Both the position numbers and the translations under genes were made by a program. From NCBI RefSeq assembly GCF_016909495.1, contig NZ_JAFBFW010000001.1, forward strand, positions 1 to 64,000: a stretch of DNA of 64,000 nt, read 5' to 3'. The notes under the pieces were generated by a model that made no database searches, was not told the DNA's origin, and saw nothing but the letters and a program-made list of their open reading frames with translations. Origin of the DNA: Pantoea coffeiphila (lineage in GTDB: Bacteria > Pseudomonadota > Gammaproteobacteria > Enterobacterales > Enterobacteriaceae). Numbering within the stretch: the first letter of the stretch is position 1; every line of letters starts with the position of its first letter. Shown piece by piece: positions 20,229 through 29,978 of this stretch.

Positions 20229-21554
20229 TTGCAGCAGATAGCCCGCGCTGTCGCCATGGCGTTCAACAACTTACCCCGACCTCACCGCATCATGCTGGGG
20301 TCACTTACCGTCGTTACACTGGCCGTCACCGTCTGGCGGCCTTACATTTATCATCCCGGTAGTGAAAGCCCGATTGTTAAAACAATCGAACTGGATAAAA
20401 ACGAACTGCGTACGCTGCTTCCCGAAGCCAGTGAACCCATCGACCAGGACACACCTTCTCCGGATGATGACACGCCAAAAGATGAGATCGATCAGGACGT
20501 ACCGGATGAAGCCGGGACGCATGATTATGTAGTCTCCACCGGCGACACCCTCAGCAGCGTTCTTAACCAGTACGGCATTGATATGTCGGATATTACGCAG
20601 CTGGTGAAAAGTGATAAAGACCTGCGCAACCTGCAAATTGGTCAGCAGCTTTCTTGGACCCTGACCGATGACGGGCAGCTGCAGCGTCTGACATGGGAAG
20701 TCTCCCGCCGTGAAACCCGAACGTACGATCGCTCAGGCGATAGTTTTAAATCCTCGGCTGAAATGCAGAAAGGGGAATGGAAAAACAACGTTCTGAGTGG
20801 CGAAGTTAACGGTAGTTTCGTGACCAGTGCCAAAGCGGCCGGGTTAACCAGCGCTGAAATCAGTGCGGTAATCAAGTCGCTACAGTGGCAGATGGATTTC
20901 CGCAAGTTGCGCAAGGGCGACCAGTTCTCTGTGCTGATGTCCCGCGAAATGCTGGACGGCAAGAGTGAGCAAAGCCAGCTGCTGGGTGTGCGCATGCGCA
21001 GCGGCGACAAAGATTATTACGCCATCCGCGCCGAAGATGGTAAGTTTTACGATCGCAGCGGCTCCGGGCTGGCGCGTGGCTTTATGCGCTTCCCAACTGT
21101 TAAGCAGTATCGCGTTTCTTCTAACTTCAACCCGCGTCGCCTGAACCCTGTAACCGGGCGTGTTGCGCCGCATAAAGGTGTCGACTTCGCTATCCCGCTG
21201 GGTACACCGGTACTGGCGGTGGGTGATGGTGAAGTTATCGTCGCGAAGCGAAGCGGTGGGGCTGGCAACTACGTCGCGATTCGTCACGGTCGCCAGTATA
21301 TGACCCGCTATATGCACCTGAAGAAACTGCTGGTCAAACCGGGTCAGAAAGTTAAACGTGGCGATCGCATTGCGCTTTCCGGCAGTACCGGCCGTTCAAC
21401 CGGTCCGCACCTGCATTATGAAATCTGGATCAACAACCAGGCGGTTAACCCATTAACGGCCAAGCTGCCGCGGATGGAAGGCCTGGCGGGTAAAGAGCGC
21501 AGCGACTATCTGGCTCAGGTCCGAGAAGTCGTACCGCAGCTGCGATTCAAGTAA
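20229..21554 (+). CDS. mepM: Murein DD-endopeptidase MepM
   Basis: 441 residues, starting at TTG (family start MQQIARAVA). It has an N-terminal membrane anchor (IMLGSLTVVTLAVTVW), then a LysM domain near residues 98-145 (DYVVSTGDTLSSVLNQYGID). The C-terminal M23 peptidase has the zinc ligands in HKGVDFAIP and GPHLHYEIW. It cuts D-Ala-mDAP cross-links during peptidoglycan growth. Lies right after znuA and may share its transcript. Confidence 0.95.
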   Translation: MQQIARAVAMAFNNLPRPHRIMLGSLTVVTLAVTVWRPYIYHPGSESPIVKTIELDKNELRTLLPEASEPIDQDTPSPDDDTPKDEIDQDVPDEAGTHDYVVSTGDTLSSVLNQYGIDMSDITQLVKSDKDLRNLQIGQQLSWTLTDDGQLQRLTWEVSRRETRTYDRSGDSFKSSAEMQKGEWKNNVLSGEVNGSFVTSAKAAGLTSAEISAVIKSLQWQMDFRKLRKGDQFSVLMSREMLDGKSEQSQLLGVRMRSGDKDYYAIRAEDGKFYDRSGSGLARGFMRFPTVKQYRVSSNFNPRRLNPVTGRVAPHKGVDFAIPLGTPVLAVGDGEVIVAKRSGGAGNYVAIRHGRQYMTRYMHLKKLLVKPGQKVKRGDRIALSGSTGRSTGPHLHYEIWINNQAVNPLTAKLPRMEGLAGKERSDYLAQVREVVPQLRFK

Positions 21555-21574
21555 TTCGCTGCCGCTGATAACAG

Positions 21575-21607
21575 AGCCGATGGAGCACTCAGTCCGTCGG
21601 CTTTTTT
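21575..21607 (+). terminator. Intrinsic terminator after mepM
   Basis: An AGCCGA stem with TCGGCT is followed by a six-T run ending in A, about 20 bases after the stop. Confidence 0.65.
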
Positions 21608-21737
21608 ATTGCCAGAGTGCGCGAAATCCGGGTGAAACTGGTCTAAAGACTGGCCGTTTACCGGAAAAATCCAGGTTAATGCATTGCAAAATTACCTGCC
21701 AGCACTATCATTAGCCCGTTATTGTAGAGGCCGGTGC

Positions 21738-22709
21738 ATGGAAAACATAAAAAAAAGTCACGTTGAATTTATTCCCGTTTTTAAGAAATCCTTTTTACAT
21801 CCTCGCTACTGGGGCAGCTGGCTGGCGGTAGGTGCCTTTGCTGCGATTGCTTTAGTTCCTCCCCGTTTACGCGATCCGGTTCTGGGATCGCTGGGCCGTA
21901 TGGCCGGTAAACTGGCTCGCAGCGCACGCCGCCGTGCGCAGATTAACCTGCTTTACTGCCTGCCGGAGGCTCCGGAGGAAGAGCGGGAGAAAATAATTGA
22001 TGAGATGTTCGCGACCGCACCGCAATCGATGGTGATGATGGCTGAGCTGGCGCTACGTCCGCATAAGGTCCAGCCGCGTATTCACTGGCAGGGCCGCGAG
22101 CTAATCGACCAGCTGCGAGAAGCACAGCAGAATGTGATTTTCCTTGTGCCGCACGGCTGGGCGGTGGATATCCCGGCGATGGTGCTGGCTTCGGAAGGGC
22201 AGAAGATGGCTGCGATGTTCCACAATCAGCGTAACCCGGTGATGGATTACGTGTGGAATCGCGTGCGCCGCCGTTTTGGTGGCCGTATGCACGCGCGCAA
22301 CGATGGGATCAAACCGTTTATCAGCTCGGTTCGGCAGGGCTACTGGGGTTATTACCTGCCGGATCAGGATCACGGCGCGGAGCACAGTGAGTTCGTCGAT
22401 TTCTTCGCGACTTACAAAGCCACGCTGCCCGCCGTTGGCCGCCTGATGAAGGTGTGTCGTGCGAAAGTTGTGCCGCTGTTTCCCGTGTATGACAGTAAAA
22501 GCCACAGTCTGACCATCCATCTGCGTCCGCCAATGGACGATCTGCTGGATGCGGACGATGTCACGCTGGCGCGGCGTATGAATGAGGAAGTGGAAATTTT
22601 TGTTCGCCCGAATCCGGAGCAGTACACCTGGATTCTTAAGCTGCTGAAAACCCGCAGACCGGGTGAGACTGAACCTTACGATCGCCAGGAACTTTATCCA
22701 AAGAAATAG
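21738..22709 (+). CDS. lpxM: Lipid A myristoyltransferase LpxM
   Basis: A 323-residue LpxL/LpxM acyltransferase. It adds the secondary (usually myristoyl) acyl chain to lipid A on the inner face of the cytoplasmic membrane. The catalytic HX4D motif appears as VPHGWAVD, and NDGIKPFISSVRQGYWGYYL with PDQDHG is intact. N-terminal anchor helix around LAVGAFAAIALVPP. The start at MENIKK gives the family length; the upstream ATG adds 18 residues. Confidence 0.95.
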   Translation: MENIKKSHVEFIPVFKKSFLHPRYWGSWLAVGAFAAIALVPPRLRDPVLGSLGRMAGKLARSARRRAQINLLYCLPEAPEEEREKIIDEMFATAPQSMVMMAELALRPHKVQPRIHWQGRELIDQLREAQQNVIFLVPHGWAVDIPAMVLASEGQKMAAMFHNQRNPVMDYVWNRVRRRFGGRMHARNDGIKPFISSVRQGYWGYYLPDQDHGAEHSEFVDFFATYKATLPAVGRLMKVCRAKVVPLFPVYDSKSHSLTIHLRPPMDDLLDADDVTLARRMNEEVEIFVRPNPEQYTWILKLLKTRRPGETEPYDRQELYPKK

Positions 22710-22747
22710 CGCCCTGGCTGCGTTTGACTTCAGGCCGCGACTGGCAT

Positions 22748-22786
22748 AAAAAAGCCGCAATCCTCTATGGGTTGCGGCTTTTTTTT
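22748..22786. terminator. Bidirectional terminator between lpxM and mdfA-like gene
   Basis: GCCGCAA pairs with TTGCGGC, flanked by an A run on one side and a T run on the other, so it can stop both convergent transcripts. Confidence 0.85.
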
Positions 22787-22836
22787 ATGCGCCAGCCCGC
22801 AAGCTTTAAGCGGCGGGCTGCACTAAAGGTGATGAA

Positions 22837-24069
22837 TCAGTGCGCGATCAACGTGGAGCGGCGCTGCCACTCGCGCAGGAAGGCGCGCACCAGCAGGAAC
22901 CAGATAACGCCACATGCCAGATTCACCAGGCTGAACGCCCGCGACCCGTCGCTGAAGTAGGCAAATTTCGCCAGCTCAATGCCCAGCGCGAACACCAGAA
23001 TGCTGACCATGCCGAGCATCGCCGCCACGCTACCTTTACCTGACTCGTTGGAGAACAGCGTCAGTCGGTATAAACCGGCATTGACCAGCCCGGTGCCGAA
23101 TCCATAAATACTTAAACCGGCGGTCAGCCACAGATAACTGTGGTTGTCGATCAGCGTGGCAATGGTGGAAATCGCTAACCCCAGCAGAATAGGCCAGGCA
23201 CCCAGCCGCAGCGGCTTATCGATCGGCAGGCGTGATGCCAGCTTGCCCAGCGTCAGGTTGCCGATAATCATCGCTATAAATACCGGCAGCTGTAGCAGCG
23301 CGTAATCCATCCGCGTCAGCCCCTCGTCGTGGATCAGGATAACCGGCGACAGCGCCACCCAGGCCAGGCAGGGAATAGTGACCAGGCCGATAGCCAGCGA
23401 ACCGCTCATCACCTGACGATCTTTCACCAGTACCGCATAGCCCTTCGCCAGCGATGGCAGCGACAGTGACATCTGCGGATTGCCGGAGGTTTCCGGCATC
23501 GTCAGCCATAATCCTACCAGGGCGAGTGCCGTCAGCGCGCCAAACAGCCAGAACATGGTGCGCCAGTCGCTGAATTCAAGAAATGCCGCCCCCGCCAGCG
23601 GGCCAGCCAGCGGAGCCAGCAGGGCAACGTTGGCCATCAGCGCCATCATTTTCACGCTCAGCGCTTCATCGAAGGCTTCCTGGATGGCCGCATAGCCTAC
23701 TGCGCCGATGAAGCACAGGCTGGTGCCCTGAAGGAATCGCAGTAGCACAAACTGCTCGATGCTCTGCACCCAGTGCGTCGCCATACAGGTCAGCATAAAG
23801 AACGCTACGCCGCCAAGGATCACCGGCCGGCGGCCAAATTTATCCGACAGCGGACCGAGCAGCCACTGCAGCATAATGCCGCCAATAAGATAGGCGGTTA
23901 ACGACGCGGAGACCCATTCCGGACCGACGCCAAATTCTTCGGTGACCAGCAGCATACCCGGCTGGATCATGTCATGAGCGATATAGGTGGCGAATTCAAA
24001 CAGCACCAGCGACAGAGGAAAAATCAAGTACCGCGGGGTAAGACTCGACAGAGGCGTAAATGACGCCAT
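22837..24069 (-). CDS. mdfA: MdfA-type multidrug efflux transporter (MFS)
   Basis: A 410-residue, 12-helix MFS transporter of the DHA1 family. The sequence follows E. coli MdfA/Cmr closely: FPLSLVLFEFATYIAHDMIQ with the acidic residues of helix 1, then QWLLGPLSDKFGRRPV (motif A) and RFLQGTSLCFIGAVGYAAIQ (motif C region). It probably exports cationic and neutral drugs by proton exchange. E. coli mdfA is elsewhere on the chromosome, so this is either a relocation or a paralogue. Start at MASFTPL chosen by family N-terminus. Confidence 0.8.
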   Translation of the reverse strand: MASFTPLSSLTPRYLIFPLSLVLFEFATYIAHDMIQPGMLLVTEEFGVGPEWVSASLTAYLIGGIMLQWLLGPLSDKFGRRPVILGGVAFFMLTCMATHWVQSIEQFVLLRFLQGTSLCFIGAVGYAAIQEAFDEALSVKMMALMANVALLAPLAGPLAGAAFLEFSDWRTMFWLFGALTALALVGLWLTMPETSGNPQMSLSLPSLAKGYAVLVKDRQVMSGSLAIGLVTIPCLAWVALSPVILIHDEGLTRMDYALLQLPVFIAMIIGNLTLGKLASRLPIDKPLRLGAWPILLGLAISTIATLIDNHSYLWLTAGLSIYGFGTGLVNAGLYRLTLFSNESGKGSVAAMLGMVSILVFALGIELAKFAYFSDGSRAFSLVNLACGVIWFLLVRAFLREWQRRSTLIAH

Positions 24070-24124
24070 GCTGGCTCCTTCCAGTAAGTTGAAAATGCGA
24101 AAACCGCCTGAGCGGTTCGCGAAT

Positions 24125-24149
24125 AAAAAAGGGCCAGTTGCCTGGCCCA
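24125..24149 (-). terminator. Intrinsic terminator after pykA
   Basis: On the minus strand GGGCCAG pairs with CTGGCCC, followed by six T, about 27 bases past the pykA stop. Confidence 0.8.
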
Positions 24150-24175
24150 TTCATTCATCAATAGCGAGCGGGAAA

Positions 24176-25618
24176 TTACTCTACGCGCAGCACGCGGCTG
24201 GTGTTGGTGGTGCCGGTGGTGCTCATCACGTCGCCCTGGGTAACGATAACCAGATCGCCGGACACCAGGAAACCTTTCTCGCGCAGCAGGTTGATAGCGT
24301 CGTGCGCTGCCGCCACGCCGTCGTTGTGGCTGTCGAAGAACACCGGGGTCACGCCGCGATACAGAGCGGTCAGATTCAGGGTGCTTTCGTGGCGAGACAT
24401 GGCGAAGATTGGCAGACCTGAAGTAATGCGTGAGGTCATCAGCGCGGTACGGCCGGACTCGGTCATGGTAATAATCGCCGTAACGCCCTGCAGGTGGTTA
24501 GCGGCGTACATCGCGGACATGGCGATCGCTTCTTCGATGTTATCGAACTGCACGTCCAGACGGTGCTTAGAGACGTTGATGCTTGGCACTTTTTCTGCGC
24601 CCAGGCACACTTTCGCCATCGCCGTTACCGTTTCAGCCGGGTACTGGCCCGCAGCGGTTTCGGCTGACAGCATCACCGCATCGGTGCCGTCGAGCACGGC
24701 GTTAGCCACGTCCATCACTTCAGCGCGAGTTGGCATCGGGTTGGTGATCATCGATTCCATCATCTGGGTGGCGGTGATCACGGAACGGTTCAGCTGACGC
24801 GCGCGGCTGATCAGTGCTTTCTGAATACCGACCAGCTCCGGATCGCCAATTTCAACGCCCAGATCGCCCCTTGCCACCATTACCACGTCCGAGGCGAGGA
24901 TGATGTCATCCATCGCTTCCTGAGTGGCAACCGCTTCAGCACGCTCAACTTTAGAGACGATTTTCGCCTCACAGCCTGCTTCGCGCGCCAGGCGACGAGC
25001 GTAGTTCAGGTCTTCGCCACAGCGAGGGAAGGAGACTGCCAGGTAATCCACGCGGATCTGTGCCGCGGTCAGGATGTCGGCTTTGTCTTTTTCGGTCAGC
25101 GCTTCGGCAGACAGACCGCCACCCAGCTTGTTAATGCCTTTATTGTTGGAAAGCGGGCCACCGACGGTCACCTCGGTGAAGACTTTCATTCCCTGAACTT
25201 CCAGCACTTTCAGCTGTACGCGGCCGTCGTCCAGCAGCAGGATATCGCCAGGTACCACGTCAGCAGGCAGGCCTTTGTAATCGATGCCGACTTTTTCTTT
25301 ATCGCCTTCACCTTTACCCAGGCTGGCATCCAGCAGGAAGCGCTCACCGATATTCAGGAAGACTTTGCCTTCTTTAAACGTAGATACGCGGATTTTTGGT
25401 CCCTGCAGGTCACCCAGGATGGCAACGTGACGGCCCAGTTTAGCGGCAATAGCGCGAACGCTGTCTGCGCGTTTCTGGTGATCTTCCGCTGTGCCATGTG
25501 AGAAGTTCAGACGAACGACATTGGCACCTGCTGCGATGATCTTTTCAAGGTTATTATCGCGATCCGTGGCAGGCCCCAGTGTGGTTACAATCTTGGTTCT
25601 TCTGAGACGTCTTGACAT
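24176..25618 (-). CDS. pykA: Pyruvate kinase II
   Basis: A 480-residue pyruvate kinase, nearly colinear with E. coli PykA (start [19 protein letters not shown]). The active-site segments [38 protein letters not shown] and [15 protein letters not shown] are present. It converts phosphoenolpyruvate and ADP to pyruvate and ATP; the PykA type is activated by AMP and sugar phosphates. Placed between the efflux gene and hexR, as pykA and hexR are in E. coli. Confidence 0.97.
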   Translation of the reverse strand: MSRRLRRTKIVTTLGPATDRDNNLEKIIAAGANVVRLNFSHGTAEDHQKRADSVRAIAAKLGRHVAILGDLQGPKIRVSTFKEGKVFLNIGERFLLDASLGKGEGDKEKVGIDYKGLPADVVPGDILLLDDGRVQLKVLEVQGMKVFTEVTVGGPLSNNKGINKLGGGLSAEALTEKDKADILTAAQIRVDYLAVSFPRCGEDLNYARRLAREAGCEAKIVSKVERAEAVATQEAMDDIILASDVVMVARGDLGVEIGDPELVGIQKALISRARQLNRSVITATQMMESMITNPMPTRAEVMDVANAVLDGTDAVMLSAETAAGQYPAETVTAMAKVCLGAEKVPSINVSKHRLDVQFDNIEEAIAMSAMYAANHLQGVTAIITMTESGRTALMTSRITSGLPIFAMSRHESTLNLTALYRGVTPVFFDSHNDGVAAAHDAINLLREKGFLVSGDLVIVTQGDVMSTTGTTNTSRVLRVE

Positions 25619-25739
25619 GTATAACTCCGTTGACTTTTAGTGTGGTGTTGCAAGTGCAAGCACTACCAGGTTTTATCTCTGGGTATATGATAAGGAACGG
25701 ATAATCCCGAACCTTCATCGTCGTTACTAAGTAAAACTG

Positions 25740-26606
25740 CTAATGACTGATGTTAACCTGGCCTTCCTTTTCCAGACGCGACTCTTTCAGTGCATCCTTA
25801 ACCCGCTTCAGATTATCGCGAAACTTCGCGCCGCGCCGCAGGGTAAAACCGGTGGCCAGCACATCGATCAGCGTCAGCTGCGCGAGGCGTGAAACCATCG
25901 GCATATAAATATCGGTGTCTTCCGGTACATCAAGGGTCAGCGCCAGCGTCGCTTCCCGCGCCAGCGGGGAGTCTGGCGAGGTAATCGCCACGACCGTAGC
26001 ATCATTTTCCCGCGCCAGCCTTGCCAGCTCAACCATTGATTTTGTGCGCCCGGTATGGGAGATCAGTACCATCACATCTCCCTCGTTGCTGTTCATACAG
26101 CTCATGCGCTGCATCACAATATCATCGGAATAGATCACTGGCACATTGAAGCGAAAAAATTTATTCATCGCATCATGCGCCACGGCTGCCGAGGCACCTA
26201 AACCAAAAAAGGCGATTTTCTTTGACTGGGTCAGTAGATCGACGGCACGATTGACGGCGCTGGTATCCAGGCTCTGTTTTACCCGATCCAGCCCTGCCAT
26301 CGCCGACTCGAAAATTTTACCGGAATAGGACTCTACGCTATCTTCCTGTTCGACATTGCGGCTGACATACGGCGTACCGTTGGCCAGACTTTGCGCCAGC
26401 TGGAGCTTAAAGTCCGGGAAGCCTTTGGTATTCAGTCTATGACAGAAGCGGTTCACGGTAGGTTCGCTAACGCCTGCTGCTTTTGCCAGCATTGCAATAC
26501 TGGAATGCATCGCGGTAGTCGGGGAATCAAGGATAACGACGGCAACTTTGCGCTCGGATTTGCTTAAATTTTCCAGGCAGGATTGAATTTTTTCCAGCAT
26601 ATTCAT
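25740..26606 (-). CDS. hexR: HexR regulator (RpiR family)
   Basis: A 288-residue repressor of central carbon genes. The N-terminal RpiR helix-turn-helix (AKAAGVSEPTVNRFCHRL) precedes a SIS sugar-phosphate domain (FFGLGASAAVAHDAMNKF, VLISHTGRTKSMVELA) that senses 2-keto-3-deoxy-6-phosphogluconate. Start MNMLEKIQS is the family start. It is divergent from zwf, its usual target. Confidence 0.95.
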   Translation of the reverse strand: MNMLEKIQSCLENLSKSERKVAVVILDSPTTAMHSSIAMLAKAAGVSEPTVNRFCHRLNTKGFPDFKLQLAQSLANGTPYVSRNVEQEDSVESYSGKIFESAMAGLDRVKQSLDTSAVNRAVDLLTQSKKIAFFGLGASAAVAHDAMNKFFRFNVPVIYSDDIVMQRMSCMNSNEGDVMVLISHTGRTKSMVELARLARENDATVVAITSPDSPLAREATLALTLDVPEDTDIYMPMVSRLAQLTLIDVLATGFTLRRGAKFRDNLKRVKDALKESRLEKEGQVNISH

Positions 26607-26993
26607 AGGACTAACCACTCATACATTCTGACGATTTCAATCAAAGGAGAAATCGATGTCATTTTGTAGAGAATATACAATGCGCTACGGCAGAGACGGC
26701 AGTAGCATGATGAGAAAACTTTACATTTTTTACCATAGTTTGAGCTGTGTCAGGTTTTCAGATTGGTAATAACAACATCAGAACTGATGGTTTATTACGC
26801 AAAGCTTAGACGCAGATCGATCGTTTTTGCCAGTTATTTAACCATCGAATTGAATACATTGTGCCAGAGTTACCTCGCCTGGTTTACGCGGGCCGGGCAA
26901 ACGAAGTACAGTGTGTTGAAATAAAATTACAATAAGATCTGTCCAACTACGGAACCTACATGGACAGTCTAATCCTGCAACGAGGAGAATGAA
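26607..26993. promoter_or_regulatory. hexR-zwf divergent regulatory region with a HexR-like site
   Basis: The 387 bases contain no gene. TGAAATAAAATTACA at 26917-26931 resembles the published HexR operator TGTAATTAAATTACA, and lies about 62 bases before zwf. Control of zwf by HexR is known in E. coli and other gammaproteobacteria; this site is a prediction. Confidence 0.55.
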
Positions 26994-28469
26994 ATGGCGG
27001 TTACACAAACAGCCCAGGCATGCGATCTGGTGATTTTCGGCGCCAAAGGCGACCTGGCGCGCCGGAAACTATTGCCCTCTCTGTACCAGTTAGAAAAAGC
27101 GGGCCAGATCCATGAAGAATCACGCATCATCGGCGTAGGCCGTGCGGAATGGGACAAAGCTGCCTATACCAAAGTGGTGCGTGAAGCGCTGGAAACCTTC
27201 ATGAAGGAAAAAATTGACGAAGCGCTGTGGGATAAACTCAGTAGCCGACTTGATTTCTGCAACCTGGATGTTAATGATAGCAGCCATTTCCCGCGTCTGG
27301 GCAAAATGCTTGACCAGAAAAAACGCGTGACCATCAACTACTTCGCTATGCCGCCAAGCACCTTTGGTGCAATCTGTCAGGGCCTGGGCCAGGCGAAACT
27401 TAACGCCAAGCCTGCTCGCGTGGTCATGGAAAAACCGTTGGGTACCTCGCTGGTGACCTCTCAGGAGATCAATGACCAGGTTGGCGAATATTTCGAAGAA
27501 AGCCAGGTCTTCCGCATCGACCACTATCTGGGTAAAGAAACGGTTCTGAACCTGCTGGCTCTGCGCTTCGCCAACTCCCTGTTTGCGTCCAACTGGGATA
27601 ACCGCACCATCGACAGCGTGCAGATCACCGTGTCGGAAGAAGTGGGTATCGAAGGCCGTTGGGGCTACTTCGATAAAGCGGGCCAGATGCGCGATATGAT
27701 CCAGAACCACCTGCTGCAGGTTCTGACCATGATCGCCATGTCACCGCCTGCCGATCTGTCCGCTGACCGTATCCGCGATGAGAAAGTGAAAGTTCTGCGC
27801 TCCCTGCGCCGCATCGATCAGACTAATGTGCGTGAGAAGACCGTACGTGGTCAGTACACTGCCGGTTTCGTACAGGGCAAAAAAGTGCCTGGCTACCTGG
27901 AAGAAGAGGGCGCGAACAAGCAGAGCAGCACTGAAACCTTCGTTTCAATCCGTGTGGATATTGACGACTGGCGTTGGGCTGGTGTTCCGTTCTACCTGCG
28001 TACCGGTAAACGTCTGCCGACCAAGTGTTCCGAAGTGGTAGTGTATTTCAAAAACCCGGCGCTGAACCTGTTCAAAGATACCTGGCCTGAACTGCCGCAG
28101 AACAAGCTGACTATCCGTTTGCAGCCGGACGAGGGTGTAGAAATCGAGATCCTGAACAAAGTTCCGGGCCTGGATCACAAACACAACCTGCAAACCACCC
28201 AGCTGGATCTGAGCTTCTCTGAAACCTTCAACCAGTCACATCTGGCAGATGCCTATGAGCGCCTGCTGTTAGAAACCATGCGCGGCATTCAGGCACTGTT
28301 TGTGCGCCGTGATGAAGTGGAAGAAGCCTGGAAGTGGGTTGACTCCATCATGGAAGCCTGGGCTGCGGATAAAGACGCACCTAAGCCGTATCAGGCGGGT
28401 ACGTGGGGACCGGTTGCCTCCGTGGCGATGATTACGCGCGATGGCCGTTCCTGGAATGAAATCGAGTAA
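26994..28469 (+). CDS. zwf: Glucose-6-phosphate 1-dehydrogenase
   Basis: A 491-residue enzyme oxidising glucose 6-phosphate to 6-phosphogluconolactone with NADP+. It has an N-terminal Rossmann motif ([12 protein letters not shown]), the active-site peptide RIDHYLGKE and the substrate-binding VMEKPLG and YLRTGKRL. In E. coli zwf is followed by edd-eda; here an intrinsic terminator and eda follow. Confidence 0.97.
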   Translation: MAVTQTAQACDLVIFGAKGDLARRKLLPSLYQLEKAGQIHEESRIIGVGRAEWDKAAYTKVVREALETFMKEKIDEALWDKLSSRLDFCNLDVNDSSHFPRLGKMLDQKKRVTINYFAMPPSTFGAICQGLGQAKLNAKPARVVMEKPLGTSLVTSQEINDQVGEYFEESQVFRIDHYLGKETVLNLLALRFANSLFASNWDNRTIDSVQITVSEEVGIEGRWGYFDKAGQMRDMIQNHLLQVLTMIAMSPPADLSADRIRDEKVKVLRSLRRIDQTNVREKTVRGQYTAGFVQGKKVPGYLEEEGANKQSSTETFVSIRVDIDDWRWAGVPFYLRTGKRLPTKCSEVVVYFKNPALNLFKDTWPELPQNKLTIRLQPDEGVEIEILNKVPGLDHKHNLQTTQLDLSFSETFNQSHLADAYERLLLETMRGIQALFVRRDEVEEAWKWVDSIMEAWAADKDAPKPYQAGTWGPVASVAMITRDGRSWNEIE

Positions 28470-28497
28470 GATCTTCTGACGTCCTCTCGCAGATAAG

Positions 28498-28531
28498 CGG
28501 CCTTCACTGAAAAGTGTGGGCCGTTTTTTTT
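28498..28531 (+). terminator. Intrinsic terminator after zwf
   Basis: CGGCC and GGCCG arms with an inner CAC/GTG pairing are followed by eight T. Confidence 0.7.
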
Positions 28532-28571
28532 GCCTGATATTTTGAAAATGACACAATATTAAAAATATTTT

Positions 28572-28586
28572 TGAACCTGTGTTTCA
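28572..28586 (+). promoter_or_regulatory. Predicted KdgR operator upstream of eda
   Basis: TGAACCTGTGTTTCA, flanked by T and A runs, fits the KdgR box (core TGAAACA-N-TGTTTCA) and lies 129 bases before eda. eda is a known KdgR target in E. coli and soft-rot bacteria, and kdgR itself is at 57905. Confidence 0.55.
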
Positions 28587-28714
28587 AAAAAGGCGGAGAG
28601 CGATAGACGATACTCTTGCACTGTTGTAAGGTAAGTCACCGTTTCGGAACCACCGCATAATATTTGCCTGCTATCTCAAACAGGGAAAGCATGCCAGACA
28701 GGAGAAGGTTGTTA

Positions 28715-29353
28715 ATGAGTAACTGGAAAACAAGCGCAGAACAGATCCTGACCACCGGCCCGGTTGTCCCGGTGATTGTCGTTAACAAACTCGAACATGC
28801 GGTGCCGATGGCTAAAGCGCTGGTTGCCGGCGGTGTGCGCGTGCTGGAAGTGACTCTGCGTACGCCGTGCGCGATGGATGCGCTGAAGGCGATGGTGAGA
28901 GAAGTTCCTGAAGCTATTGTGGGTGCCGGTACGGTGCTCAACGCCCAGCAGCTGAAAGAAGTCACCGATGCCGGTGCGCAGTTTATTATCAGTCCGGGCC
29001 TGACCGAGCCGCTGCTGCGTGCCGCTGTCGACGGTTCGGTGCCGTTGATTCCGGGTATCAGCACCGTTTCTGAACTGATGACCGGTCTGGATTACGGCCT
29101 GCGCGAGTTTAAGTTCTTCCCGGCCGAAGCCAACGGCGGCGTGAAAGCGCTACAGGCAATTGGTGGGCCTTTCCCGCAGGTGCGTTTCTGCCCGACCGGG
29201 GGGATTTCTCCGGCGAACTACCGTGACTATCTGGCACTGAAAAGCGTGCTGTGTATTGGCGGTTCATGGCTGGTCCCTGCCGATGCGCTGGAAGCGGGTG
29301 ATTACGATCGTATTACTCGTCTGGCGCAGGAAGCGGTGGCTGGCGCGCGCTAA
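28715..29353 (+). CDS. eda: KHG/KDPG aldolase Eda
   Basis: A 212-residue class I aldolase. It cleaves 2-keto-3-deoxy-6-phosphogluconate to pyruvate and glyceraldehyde 3-phosphate, and also acts on 4-hydroxy-2-oxoglutarate. The catalytic Glu is in VLEVTLRT and the Schiff-base Lys in [13 protein letters not shown]; the FCPTGGIS phosphate loop is present. Start [10 protein letters not shown] aligns with E. coli Eda and follows GGAGAAGG. There is no edd beside it. Confidence 0.96.
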   Translation: MSNWKTSAEQILTTGPVVPVIVVNKLEHAVPMAKALVAGGVRVLEVTLRTPCAMDALKAMVREVPEAIVGAGTVLNAQQLKEVTDAGAQFIISPGLTEPLLRAAVDGSVPLIPGISTVSELMTGLDYGLREFKFFPAEANGGVKALQAIGGPFPQVRFCPTGGISPANYRDYLALKSVLCIGGSWLVPADALEAGDYDRITRLAQEAVAGAR

Positions 29354-29412
29354 TGCGTGACGGTTAGTGGCGGTAAGCGAGTCGTTTATCTGACCACGGT
29401 TTAAAAATTAAA

Positions 29413-29444
29413 GGCCGCTGTCTCTTTGGGATGGCGGTTTTTTT
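29413..29444 (+). terminator. Probable terminator after eda
   Basis: CCGC and GCGG arms are followed by seven T, about 60 bases after the eda stop. The stem is short. Confidence 0.5.
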
Positions 29445-29465
29445 ATGGGCGGTAAAAATGTTACC

Positions 29466-29511
29466 TGGCTGTGGCTGTGGCTGTGGCTGTGGCTGTGGCT
29501 GTGGCTGTGGC
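29466..29511 (+). repeat. TGGCTG hexanucleotide tandem repeat
   Basis: Seven perfect TGGCTG copies plus a four-base partial copy lie in the eda-purT intergenic region, four bases before the first structured repeat. The copy number could vary by slippage. The frames through it (Trp-Leu or Pro-Gln repeats) are not credible genes. Confidence 0.9.
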
Positions 29512-29515
29512 GATC

Positions 29516-29719
29516 GGGGCGCATCCTCTGCGCAAGTCGGGCGTCCTCGCGTCACGCTGCGCGTGATGCCTTCGGCTCCGGCAGCATGACTTTCGGGCCG
29601 GTCTGGAGCGGGCGTCCTGCCCGCGCCAGCCCTGACGCTAACGTCCTGTTAGCGTCCCCGGTCCCGCTGTCTTCGCCTCAGCGCTGTGGATTGCCCGGTT
29701 TGCGCAGAGGATGCGCCCC
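29516..29719 (-). repeat. Structured intergenic repeat, copy 1
   Basis: 204 bp bounded by a perfect 20-bp inverted repeat (GGGGCGCATCCTCTGCGCAA and its complement). Inside, read on the minus strand, are a hairpin with 9-bp stem GACGCTAAC and loop AGGAC (29634-29656), and a two-part hairpin (29603-29629: CTGG outer stem, C/T mismatch, GCGGGC inner stem, loop AGGAC). A TCACGC/GCGTGA hairpin (29552-29566) follows. Unpaired parts, such as CGGGCAATCC-CAGCGC, are shared with copy 2 at 29979, while stems differ but remain paired. Confidence 0.75.
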
Positions 29720-29978
29720 TTCTTACAGAGTGCTTGCGGTTAGATTCAGGATAATTAAGCGTTGAGTTAACGGAGCCGGGTAGATTAGCTCGCGTATGAG
29801 ATTCGCCACCTTAATACATGTCCAATCTTCGAAAGACAGAGTTCGACTGTTTTTTCGTTGTAAAAGAGATCGTGGCTGAGATCAAACTAAGAGAACTTAC
29901 AGCCATGAGGCCGTTAAGTTACAGAAATTAAGATATAGAAATTTGTTTTTCAGCCAGAAGCTGCCAGATCTAACAGCG

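Noticed and set aside
29364..29765. Frames encoding Pro-Gln or Trp-Leu repeats
   Set aside because: They are translations of the TGGCTG tandem repeat and adjoining inverted repeats; no ribosome site or homology supports them.
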